Below are positions 24,432-34,417 of a stretch of 64,000 bases of DNA, one piece after another. The notes under the pieces were generated by a model. That model had not been told where the DNA came from. It did no database searches and saw only the letters and a list, made by a program, of their open reading frames with translations. Position 1 is the stretch's first letter; each line of letters opens with the position of its first letter. A program made the translations under genes and the position numbers. Source of the DNA: Viscum album (lineage: Eukaryota > Streptophyta > Magnoliopsida > Santalales > Viscaceae); contig OY728122.1 of assembly GCA_963277665.1 (NCBI GenBank), forward strand, positions 1,542,454,868-1,542,518,867, read 5' to 3'.

Positions 24432-25350
24432 TTGGCCTTGAGGGGAAGACTTGAATGTGGGGAGTCACCTTCAGAGTGGACCATATATGATAATGAGATC
24501 ATCTATGATAGGAATCATTTTATTGTTCCTATGACCATGTGGGAGGAGATTATATGTGAATTCCATGACATGAAGTTAGTGGTGCATCAATGTGTGACCA
24601 AAATGTATCATGACCTATGGAAAAAGTTTTGGTATCCAGGTATGAATAAGGAGATATCATGGTTTGTGAAACGATGCTACACCTGTCGATAGGTGAAGGT
24701 TGAGAAATAATGAAATGGAGGTTTACTACAACTATTTCCCATTCTAGAATTGAAGTGTTATGATGTTATTATAGATTTTTTAGTGGGTATATTTAGTTTT
24801 CCTAATAAGAATGATGTTATTTGGGTGGTTGTGGATCAACCAAAAAAAGTAGCAGATATTGTTTCTATAGGAGAGAATTTCTTAGTGGAACAGTTGGGAT
24901 ATTTGTATGTTTTAGAGTTGGTCTGTCTACACGGGGTTCCACAATGCATAGTGTCAGACCATGAAAAATATTTTACTTAGTGCTAATAATAGGGATTTCA
25001 TAAGGCACTTGGTATATAGGTTCTAATTACTGTGTCTTTCCACCAACAAATTGATGGGTAGTTGAATCATACTATACATGGACTTAAGGATATGTTGCAA
25101 GCATGTGTTTTGGAATTTAGTGGGTCTTGGGAGAATCACTTAGCACTGGTTCAGTTTTCCTATATAAATAGTTATCAAGAGACTATTCAGATGGATCCAA
25201 ATAATTCTCTTTATGGTAGACCAGGTAGATCACCTCCATGTTGGATGTAGGTAGGTGAGTCAGAGCTATTGGGACCGAGTCTCATGCAGGAGACATTAGA
25301 GTAGGTTCAACTGATTCAAAATCATATAGTTATCACATAAAGTTGATAGA
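24432..25350 (+). pseudogene. Integrase of element 3 (broken)
   Basis: Zinc-binding region 24540-24690 keeps two His and 'CYTC', then a TAG. The core has 'VIIDFLVG' (first Asp) near 24765 and 'CIVSDHEKYFT' (second Asp) near 24945, then a TAG. The Glu region near 25075-25095 reads 'GLKDML' where related elements read 'TLED/EML', so the third catalytic residue is Lys. It could not catalyse integration even without its stops. Confidence 0.85.
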
Positions 25351-25599
25351 ATTTATATGTTGATTGATGCTGATGAACCCTAGAATTTATAGAGGGTGAT
25401 CATGTATTCCTTTAGTTTTCATCTATATTATGACACTATAGGATTCAAGGACATGTAAAGTTAGTGACCAGGTTTTTTGGATAGTTTTAGGTTATGGATA
25501 GAATTTAATTGGCAGCATACCAATTGGATTTCCATAGAGGTATAGTGTTATTCATGATGTATTTCTTATGTTAAACCCTTGACGATATCACCCCGAACC

Positions 25600-25815
25600 A
25601 TCTCTTATGATTTATATGGATGGTTTTGAGCTTGTGATTGAATCTCCCTTTGAGGAGAATATTATACATGTGTTGGATCACAGTGATAAAGTGTTGCAGG
25701 GAAAGATCATGCTAATAGTTTTTGTATTTTGGAAACATGTCCATGTTTAGGAGTATATATGGGAAAGATAAATAGATTTGTGAGATCAGTGGCCTAATCT
25801 TTTAACCTCATAATC
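25600..25815 (+). pseudogene. Chromodomain of element 3 (broken)
   Basis: The segment contains 'SPFEENIIHVLDHSDKVLQG' and a decayed 'WKHVHV..Y.WER' end with stops, aligning with the chromodomain of element 4 at 42630-42866. In this family it lies at the end of pol and may bind modified histone H3. It is followed at once by the polypurine tract. Confidence 0.75.
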
Positions 25816-25840
25816 TTATATATGCTTGGGAGTATATCTT

Positions 25841-25850
25841 GAGGATGAGA
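25841..25850 (+). other. Polypurine tract of element 3
   Basis: GAGGATGAGA lies directly before the LTR start (TATAATAAGG). It corresponds in position to AAGGTGGGGAGA of element 4 on the other strand. Confidence 0.65.
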
Positions 25851-25851
25851 T

Positions 25852-26398
25852 ATAATAAGGTTTTAATATGGTAAGATACTGAACTATTCTAGATATTTCC
25901 TAACCTTATGTATAGATATCATTTTTCCTAATTTTTAGTGTGTTTTTATTGATTTTTATCTTGGATGAGTTTGGGTGAAAATTGGAGCTTTTTAGAAGGG
26001 ATTTGGGTAGTACACAGTTGGCACACGGTTATCCCAAACTATGTTCCATACCCCAAAAAATCATTCAACAATAGAGAGTGATAGATTTCAGGGTAGGCAC
26101 ACAGTTTTTCAAATTGTGGACCCTCTTAGAAGTAACTGTGAACCCCCCCCCCCCCCCAATAAGAGGAGAATAATTTTTAAAACCATTTGACCCTAACTAG
26201 GAAACCATTCATGTGGTTTTTAATATTCTAAAAATTGGTTTTCAAAATCCCCAACCCCCTCAGAAATCACCCTAAACGCAACCTAATTCAAACCTAAATG
26301 ATTTCTCTTATTTTTGGAGGTTCTTGGATGAATTCTAAGGCCTTTCAACCTCTGTTATTGAAAATTAAAATCCTATATTGAATATCTACACATCTACT
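25852..26398 (+). repeat. 3' LTR of element 3, first part
   Basis: Aligns with the reverse complement of about 42080-42579 (for example 'gggtgaaaattgga' and 'atttgggtagt'). It contains a run of 15 C at 26143-26157 not seen in other copies. It is interrupted after 26398 by element 2 and continues at 37591 with the expected next sequence. Confidence 0.85.
26394..26398. repeat. TSD CTACT of element 2, left copy
   Basis: CTACT immediately before the left LTR; an exact copy follows the right LTR at 37586-37590. Confidence 0.95.
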
Positions 26399-29300
26399 TG
26401 TCATGACCCGTCCTCGGGACCCATGTCATGACTACCCCAAGTCCGCCTTCCATAGGCCAGGGGCTGGCAACTAGAACCAAGGCGTAAATCCCGACAAAAA
26501 GGGGAAGGCATTGCCTTTATAAGTAAACAAACACCACAAAGTAAGCAAGCAGAAGTAAACACTAAATAAAAATGGGTACAAAGGTAAGTGTGGAATTTAA
26601 ATGGGCCAGAATACAAATCCAAACTGAAAGTAAAGTACAACTGGAAAGAAAGTACAGCAACTGAAAGTAAAGTAGAAATGTCGAGCCGTACACTGGAAGT
26701 ACCACCTGAAGGGTGGGTACAGATAGCCACCTCAGTTCCTCGGGTCCAGCCGTCTGCTCCGTGTACGTCCCGCCCAGTGGTCCACCTCCAGGTACCGACT
26801 GCTCCACTATCCTCTACCATGATTAGCATTGTCAGTCGTCTGCATCCAACACAACGTAGTGTGGGCATAGCCCGTGCAGGGTTGAGTATATGCTACTCAG
26901 TAGGGACCCCGAGACCCCTGAAGGTCTCCCAGAATCCAAAAAGGATAATCCACAAAGGAAAGATACAATCACGAAGTAACAACCAACACTACTTAGGTAT
27001 ATTCCCATACATATACCTAAGTCATCAATTCCCATTCGGCTCCAACATCAGAGCCCAAGTTCGATCACGTCCACATAGGAGTACGACCCAATCCATAGAG
27101 GATAACACAACCCAAACCACATAGGAAAGAAAGTCAATCATATCGAAGATATTTATTGAAGTCAAGACTCAGCTCACACAGGTATACTTCTTCGGTGATA
27201 GAGATGATCAGATATAGCCGTTGATTCATCTAAGCTGGGACCCACATAGGATACTAAACCAGCCAAGCTGTCGAACCCACATAGGATTTCAGTGCAGTCT
27301 TCATTGCCGTCGAACCCACATAGGATTTTAGTACGGTATTCATCGCTGCCGAACCCACATAGGATTTCAGTGCAGTCTTCATCATCGTTGTACCCACATA
27401 GGATTTCAGTACGGTCTTCATAGTCGCAGTCGCAACCAGCTCTAGGGTTCCCGCACACAGCATGCTTGTTCCGGGAGGGTCTACTCCACGAGCCAAGGGG
27501 TCGATACACCAACTAAAATGTAGTCCGAGTTGATGTATCTCAAAGTTCCGTCTCGACAAGAGGAACTCAACGCGATAGACGGTGCGTCTATCGGACGCCC
27601 GGTCTGAGAGTTATTGGCTTTTTCGTTCCAGGGGCCCGGTTGGTTTTTAAGTCAAAACCAACCCGACCACACTCCAATTGTGTCCAAACCTCGAGCGTAG
27701 TAAGCCAAAAGGTCCGTCTCACTAAGAGGAATCCAACAAAGTCGACGGCACGTCAATCAGACGTCCGGAGCTCAAGTTATAAGTGTTTCCACTCCGAGGG
27801 CCCGGTTGGTTTCGTGTTCAAACCAACCCGGTCGTACACAAAGTTCTCCAAAACCTTGAGTGTAATATACCTAAACGCCCGTCTCAATCCAAGGATCGCA
27901 TCGCAACTGACGGTGCGTCGATCAGAGGTCCATATCCCAAGATACATGTGTTTGAACGGAACTGTCTGGAAATAGGGGGTTTTGGGCCCGGACCGAATTG
28001 GCCCAAGACCCACCCCGGGTTGGCCTGAACTGGGTCCGGTCCCGACCCATTAGGGCGTGGCCCGGACCGATGGGTGTGGCCCAGCCCAGCTAGCGTGGCC
28101 CGGCCCGGCCCGGTGTGGCCGGTCCGGCCCGGGGCAGCTCGGCGCTGGCTGAGCGGACGCGCAAGGGGGCGACTGCCCCCTTGATTGAAGTCGCGACCCC
28201 CACGTGGGGGCCACTCCTTGCCAGTGATGCGGCGCTGGCCACCGCGTCTCCCACGAATCCCGCGCAACTACGGGATCTGTTCATCCCACTACCGCTGCGG
28301 CTGAAGCCGCGGCGGATCCTACAGGTGGCGCATCGGGGCGTCGCCGCCTCCGGGCGGCCGTGCCATCCGCGGACCATCGGACGTGCTCCGGTGGTCTGTT
28401 TTGCCCTCTGTCTATGCCTGCGGCTCTCTCGGGATCCGTAGATTACTGCGAAGGGTTCAAAACGCCTTTGCGGGCCTCTTCGTCGTCGTCCATCGATTCG
28501 CACACCAAGAACAGAGAATCGGTGGGTTCAGACTTGTTAGTTGGTCTGCACCCACCGCGTTAGTGGTTCAAATGTCTTTCAATAATTTAAACACATGTCG
28601 AGGATTTAATCCACATAAAATAAATTAGACCAAAACCCCTACCTCAAGGTTCCGTTGAACGAAGGTTTGTCGCGGAAAAGAACGTCACAAAAGAAAGTTC
28701 CATAAGCGTCGTCGGCGTCACAGAGAAGAGGATCGTCGGCATCGCGGTACACGGCGTCATGTCGTCGATCTCTGAGGATTCAGCATTCTTCGTCGTCCTT
28801 CGTCAGAGGACGGTGTTCTTCATCGGAGATGGTGCATTCTTCGCGTTCTTCAAGGAGGAATAACGTTCTTCAACACTTCGAGTGTTTCCTCTTCAAATCC
28901 TTCTCGCACAACGAAAACAACAAAATAAAATAAAGCTTTGCCTTATTTTATTTCTCATGCCAACTGTTTTTGAAATTCAAAAATAGATCACTATTTAATT
29001 ATCGAGCTTCGTCCAATTAATGAGGCATTTAATAATCCAATTAAACGTGAGAGTTGACTTGGCATTTAAGAGGGGGGGGGTGGGTGAATTACCATATTAA
29101 AAGCACGTGGGAGGTAAAAAGGAATTAAAGGGGTGGGGGTTATGTGGACCCCACTTCACTAATATCCTACCTAGGAGTTAGGATATCAGGGGGTCCCACT
29201 CCAACAACCATGCCTAGGTTAACACTACTTAGAATAAAAATAAAATCTGTTGCACAATATTTTATTTTATTCTTTAGTTGACCCAATTAATTAATAACCT

Positions 29301-29571
29301 CACCTGAGAAAACGCAACTCCGGAAAAGGTGTTCGTAAGCAATTACCGGTGCTGGGTTTCCATCGGTGCCCTCAGATTTTGATTCCGAGCATCGGTTCAA
29401 AAGTTAGGAAAACCCGATCGTTCATTTACTGAACGTACCTGAGCTAAACTTCTGAAAATGATTTCGGGAACACCGGGCCTCGGAATCAAGTGCCGTCAGA
29501 AACTGCGTTCTTGTAAAATCCCAAAGAAAATTTAAGAAAAAAATTTCCCTTGAATTTTACGGGTCTTTACA
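26399..29571 (-). repeat. Left (3') LTR of element 2
   Basis: Begins TGTCATGACCCG and ends GGGTCTTTACA in plus orientation; 3,173 bp. Aligns throughout with 34418-37585. The GC-rich centre (about 27960-28450) gives several overlapping ORFs on both strands that are not genes. Confidence 0.96.
27272..27427. repeat. Four 39-bp tandem repeats in the left LTR of element 2
   Basis: Units start at 27272, 27311, 27350 and 27389, each beginning near 'cgaacccacataggattt'. Units 1 and 3 carry 'gtgcag', units 2 and 4 'tacggt', so the structure is two copies of a 78-bp dimer. Since 39 is a multiple of three, it produces a 13-residue periodic ORF, which is incidental. Confidence 0.93.
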
Positions 29572-29574
29572 TTA

Positions 29575-29584
29575 CTCCCACCTC
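29575..29584 (-). other. Polypurine tract of element 2
   Basis: CTCCCACCTC on the plus strand (GAGGTGGGAG on the coding strand), three bases inside the left LTR. Confidence 0.8.
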
Positions 29585-29618
29585 AGGGCTTCACATCCCC
29601 ATAAAGATACATCATAAA

Positions 29619-30890
29619 CTACGGGAACAAATGTGGGTACTGAGCATGCATCTGTGCCTCCCGCTCCCAAGTGCTCTCCTGGAGGTTCCCTTGCTGCCAT
29701 CTGATGCGCACTAGAGGTATCGACCGTCCACGTAGGACCCGCTCCTGTCGATCCTCGATCTCCACCGGGACCTCCGCAAAATTCACCCCATCGTCAATGT
29801 CCAGCTCCCTATGGTCGATGATATGTGTCGGGTCATGCACATATCTCCTCGGCTGAGATATGTGGAAGACGTCGTGCACCCGGTGCAACTGAGGTGGTAG
29901 AGCCAGGCGATAAGCCACCTCTCCTATCCTGCTGAGGACTTGGAATGGTCTGATGAAGCGCGGAGATAACTTTCCGCCTTGGCCAAATCTCTGTAATCTA
30001 CGTCGAGGTGAGACCCACAAGAAGATGTGGTTGCCATCCTCGAACTCCAGTGGCCTCCGCCTCCTGTCAGCATAAGAATTATGTTGGCTCTGAGCTGTCC
30101 TCATCCACTCCTGGATGACCTGGACCTTCTCTGTCGTGACCTGGACCATCTTCGGTCCCACAAGTGCTGACTCCCCAAGGTCTGTCCAGCATAAAGGTGA
30201 TCTGCAAGGTCATCCGTACAATGCCTCGTTTGGTGACATCCCGATGCTGGATTGTTAGCTATTATTGTACGCGAACTCCACAAAGGGTAGGTGGTCCTCC
30301 CAGCTGTGACCAAAGTCGAGGACACATGCACAGAGCATTTCCTCGAGAGTCTGAATGGTCCTCTCCGTCTGACCATCTTTCTGAGGGTGAAAGGTGGTGC
30401 TTAGATGTAGTTGCGTCCCGAATGCCTCCTGCAACCCCTTCCAAATCTGGGATGTAAAGCGAGCATCTCGATCGGAGACGATAGATTATGGCACACCATG
30501 AATCCGTACAATCTCTTGAATGTAGAGACATGCCAATCTCTCTACTGAGACCTTCTCTCTGATGGGTAAGAAGTGAGCCGACTTGGTGAGTCGGTCAAAA
30601 ATCACCCAAATGGATTCGTGACATCTGGAAGTACGTGGAAGTCACATCACAAAATCTAGATATATCCCGTCCCACTTCCACTCTGGGACCTCCAAGGGCT
30701 GCACCAATCCTACTGGTACCTGGTTCTCTACCTTCACCTTCTGGCAGGTGATGCATCGAGAAACGAACTCTGCCACAACCTTCTTCATACCCGGCCACCA
30801 GTGCTGTCGTCCGAGATCCTGGTACATATTCGCCACTCCTGGATGTACCGCTAAAGGGGAAGTGTGAAACTCTCTTAGAACCTCCTCCTG
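29619..30890 (-). pseudogene. Integrase and chromodomain of element 2 (nonsense-broken)
   Basis: Zinc-binding module at about 30730-30850 keeps His residues and 'CITC'. The core has first Asp at 30654-30656, second in 'SDRDARFTS' near 30470, and Glu in 'TLEEML' near 30335, so the catalytic triad residues are present. Stops: TGA 30642, TAA 30486, TAA 30255, TGA 30210. The last 180 codons (29619-30161) are open: they include 'YADRRRRPLEF', 'HRVHDVFHISQ' and a chromodomain from about 29800 to 29640 with 'VEIEDRQERVLRG' and 'TWERE'. It ends at TAG 29619-29621. Role in the family: cDNA integration, with targeting to heterochromatin. Confidence 0.93.
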
Positions 30891-32480
30891 TTAAGCAACT
30901 GGTACCATGGTACGTCCTCTAAAATGGACGATGTGCTCTCCTCCTATAGAGAATCCATCAGGTGCATGTCTTGAGGATATTTGCGCACGCCGCGTCTCAC
31001 AGTCAACATCCCCACGTTGTGCCTCTCTGACCCGCTGCAGTAGTGGAGGAGTGACTATGAGTGACTGAAGAAATGTTGCTCCATCTCTATCCACGAAAGA
31101 TTTCTGCAAAGCAGCTAGCTGCTCCGTCGCCTCCCCGAGTAGTTGGATGCCCGTCCTCCTGCTGAGAGAATCGGCTACTATGTTCCCCTTCCCAGGAGTA
31201 TAGACTATCACAAAGTCATAGTCCTGGAGGAACTCGAGCCAATTCCACTGTCTCAGATTCAGGTCCTTCTACGAGAAGATGTACCTGAGACTCTGGTGGT
31301 TAGATTAGACTGTAAAGCGCTCTCCCATCAGATAGTGTTGCCACCTCTTCAGAGCGAAGACCACTGCTGCTAACTCCAGGTCATGGGTAGCGTAGTTCTG
31401 CTCATGCTGCCTTAGTTGACGTGATCCATAGGCGATCAAGGCCCACTCATGCATCAGGACACATTCGATTCCGGTCCCTGATGCATCGCAGTAGACTACG
31501 TACCCTAATCCCTCCTCTGGTAGCCTCAAGATAGGCGCGCTGGTCATTCTCTGTCTCAGCTCCTGGAAGCTCTGCTGACATCTGTCTGACCACATGAAGG
31601 TTTTCCCCTTCTTCGTCAAAGCTAATAGTGGTGCCGCAACTCTGGATAAGTCTGGCACAAACCTCCGGTAGTACCCAGCTAGCCCCAAGAAACTCCGCAC
31701 CTCCATCATGCTCCTGGGTGGCTCCCAAGCTATCATTGCCTCGATCTTCGTAGGATCCACCGCAACTCCCACCTCAGAGATGACGTGTCCCAAGAATTGG
31801 ACCTCACATAACCAAAACTGACACTTAGAGAGATTACCATAAAGCTGGTGCTCTCGGAGTGTGTCCAGTACAACCCGCAAGTGATAGGCTTGCTCCTCCT
31901 CAGTGGTCGAGTATATCAATATGTCGTCGATGAAGACCACGGCAAATCGATCAAGGTATGGATAAAAGATCATTTTCATGAGACCCATGAACACTGTTGG
32001 AGCATTGGTTATGTTGAAAGGCATAACCAAGAACTCATAGTGGCCATAATGACATCTGAAGGCCGTCTTCTGCACGTCCTCGTCTCGAACTCTAAGCTGA
32101 TGATAGCCTGATCTAAGGTCTATCTTTGAGAACCACTGTGCTCCATTGAGCTGATCGAAGAGGTCGTCAATCCTCGGTAGCGGATACGTGTTCCTCACGG
32201 TCACCTGGTTCAGGTGACGATAGTCGACACAGATTCACAAGCTCCAGTCCGCCTTCTTTTCAAAGAATATCAGGGAAGCCCCGGGTGAAACACTGGGTCG
32301 GATGAATCCCTTGCTCTGCAAGTCCTCCATCTGTACCCGTAGCTCTCGAAGCTCAGCAGGAGCCATCCGATATGCTGGAGTGGATATCGGGGCTGTACCA
32401 GGGTACAAGTCAATATAAAAGTCTACCTCTCTGCGAGGAGGTAGTCCTGGAACGTCGTTAGGTAAAATGCCTGCATATTG
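30891..32480 (-). pseudogene. Reverse transcriptase and RNase H of element 2 (nonsense-broken)
   Basis: RT starts near 32440 with 'VPGLPPRREVDFYIDLYPG'. A TGA at 32235 precedes 'ICVDY'. The next 299 codons (31305-32204) are open and hold '[13 protein letters not shown]', the catalytic FIDD at 31923-31934, '[16 protein letters not shown]', and RNase H with '[10 protein letters not shown]', '[13 protein letters not shown]'. TAA at 31305 and TAG at 31269 follow, then the connection region with 'YTPGKGNIVADSLSRR' up to TAA at 30891. Active-site residues of the polymerase and the first Asp of RNase H are preserved. Confidence 0.95.
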
Positions 32481-32966
32481 ATCCACCACTACAAGAAAAC
32501 TAGGACTCTGCACATCAACCGCTCCTAGGATGATGCTAGACAACTGATGAGTGATGGGATGTCCTCTCCTCTGTGTGAGTCCATCCTGTTCTGCAAAGGC
32601 TCCCTTCTCACCGGTGAAGGTAAACCTTCTCCCATCAGTGCGTACACACCGCACCTTGCACCTAATACAGTCAATCTGAACATGGACTGTAGATAACCAA
32701 TCCATGCCCAAGATGACATCGTAAGGCATCGACGCCACTACAAGAAGATCTCATCTGAAGCTCTCGCCTCTTAGAGTAAGCTCACACTTCCGGCACCAGT
32801 GTGTAATCGTCGATTCTTCTCCCGTAGAAGTCTCTAGCCGTAAGGATCGAGCCAACGGCTCCATCGGAATCTCTGAGCTCTAAACAAGGGCAATGGAAAT
32901 AAAAGAATGACTCACTCCTGTGTCTATAAGAACTACAGCAAGGGTGGAGTAGACACAGATCGTACC
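32481..32966 (-). pseudogene. Protease of element 2 (nonsense-broken)
   Basis: The aspartic protease active site reads DTG at 32916-32924, in 'VVLIDTGVSHSFIS'. The second half has 'MPYDVILGMDWL' near 32690-32735. TAG at 32880 and TGA at 32751 interrupt it; at the second place element 1 has TGG, so a G-to-A change made the stop. It is in the same frame as gag and RT, as is usual in this lineage. It would process the polyprotein. Confidence 0.92.
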
Positions 32967-34130
32967 TCAAATCATCTCTGGTTCGCCGTGGTCATAGGCC
33001 TCCGCTGCCTGAAGCTGAGCCTGTCTCTGCCCGCCAGCTCCCTGTGGTTGGGGTGGACCTCCTGGTGGTGGTGGTGGTAAATACTCAAAGCGTCTCCCAC
33101 CACCTGCTGCTCGGCTAGCTCCCCTTCCTCGTCTGCCTGCTCTCGGCGGACCACCAAGGTCAACCCTCTGCCTCTGCCTGGATGGCCCCTCAACCGTCTG
33201 TTGCTCCTCTGCACGGCGGGTCGGGCAGTCACGAGCCATGTGGCCCTTCTTGCCGCATGCGTAGCACTGTCTGCTCCTAGAAAGGCTGGCTCTGCGCCCC
33301 GTGCCCCGCACCTCTGAGCCAGTTTCCTGAGGTCGTCTTCCTGATGGTCCGGTCCGCCTGGACCCATGTGACATCCGTCGACTGCCAGCTGCAGACCACT
33401 CTGATACGTGCCGCCCTGCGGTAGGTCTCACTGCTAGCTTAGGCTCGGCAAGAAATTTCTCTATGAGAAGAGATCGCTCCAGTACTCCTGCATGTGTCGA
33501 AATGCTGAGGGAGATTATCAATGCCCAGATCTCACACCTCAGTCCCTTCTCGAAGGTCCGGGCCCAGAAGAATGGGTCCCGTACCATGTCCGTCGAATAG
33601 CGCGAAAGGACAGTAAATATCGCCGAGTACTAGGCGACCATCATGCTGCCCTACCGTAGCTGTAGAAGCTCCTTGATGCGCACCGCACGGAGGGTGGCTG
33701 GGATGAACTCTGAGTGGAAGAGGCTCTCAAAGTCCGTCCAGAGAAGTGATGCCTCGTCGTGCACCTGGAGCATCAAGCTCCACCATCTGCATGTTGTCGT
33801 GTGCAGGAGGCTTGCTGCGAGGATCACCATGAGGTCAGCTGGTGTCCCCACTAACCTGAAAACTCGCACAATCGCCTCCAGCCAATCCTCGGCTGCCTGA
33901 GGGTCCGTCTCCTCGCGGAACATGGGCGGTCTCTGATGTTGAAACTCGTGCAGCGCACAAAGGCAACGTGCACTATCAGCGGTTGGGGCTGGTAGCATTG
34001 GTGGCTCGGCGGGTAGAGGTACCGTCAGTGCCTCCGCTGTCAAAGGGCCCGGCACCGAGGCCTCATTGCTCAGTGGGCTGTCATCTCACAGAACGCTCAG
34101 AACCCTAGCTGTCTGCCATTGTGGGGCCAT
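32967..34130 (-). pseudogene. Gag of element 2 (nonsense-broken)
   Basis: ATG at 34128-34130 is the first in the frame after the primer site. The capsid region has 'LHEFQHQRPPMF', 'RWWSLMLQVHDEASLLW' and 'STDMVRDPFFWARTFEKG'. The CCHC knuckle at 33225-33266 is complete (CYACGKKGHMARDC). Stops are TGA 34086, TAG 33651, TAG 33630 and a TGA at 32967-32969 where gag meets protease. Element 1 has CAG at the positions of both TAG codons. Arg/Gly-rich sequence follows the knuckle. Gag would package the RNA. Confidence 0.94.
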
Positions 34131-34403
34131 CCTGAAAAAAAAAACAGGTGTGCCACGGTCAAAACAGTATACCTGGTGAGCTGACACAAAGTAATCACAA
34201 AGAAAAAATTTGAAACACACATGCAATCAATGTTTTAGTGCATTAAGTCAGAAATTAGAAGTCAGGGTCCTGGTGTATGGATACGTCGGCCGCCGCACCA
34301 TCACTGGACTCCCTGGACTGATAATCACACTCAATACCCTCAACACTATTGCTTCACATAGAAGAAAGATCAGAGTCCTAAGTTCTGTGGTAGAACTGAA
34401 CTC

Positions 34404-34414
34404 CTCTGATACCA
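34404..34414 (-). other. Primer-binding site of element 2 (tRNA-iMet)
   Basis: The coding strand reads TGGTATCAGAG, three bases inside the right LTR. This is the standard initiator-Met-tRNA primer site of plant Ty3/gypsy elements. Confidence 0.95.
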
Positions 34415-34417
34415 ATT

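Noticed and set aside
26401..27124. ORFs of 155 and 178 codons
   Set aside because: Left LTR of element 2; near-identical ORFs at 34420-35071 in the other LTR. LTRs of this lineage do not encode proteins.
27174..27559. ORFs with 13-residue repeats
   Set aside because: Product of the 39-bp LTR minisatellite, not a repeat protein.
27960..28570. Several overlapping ORFs of 67-137 codons on both strands
   Set aside because: They lie in the GC-rich centre of element 2's LTR and have low-complexity Arg/Ala/Gly/Pro content. Similar sets appear in the right LTR at 35915-36510.
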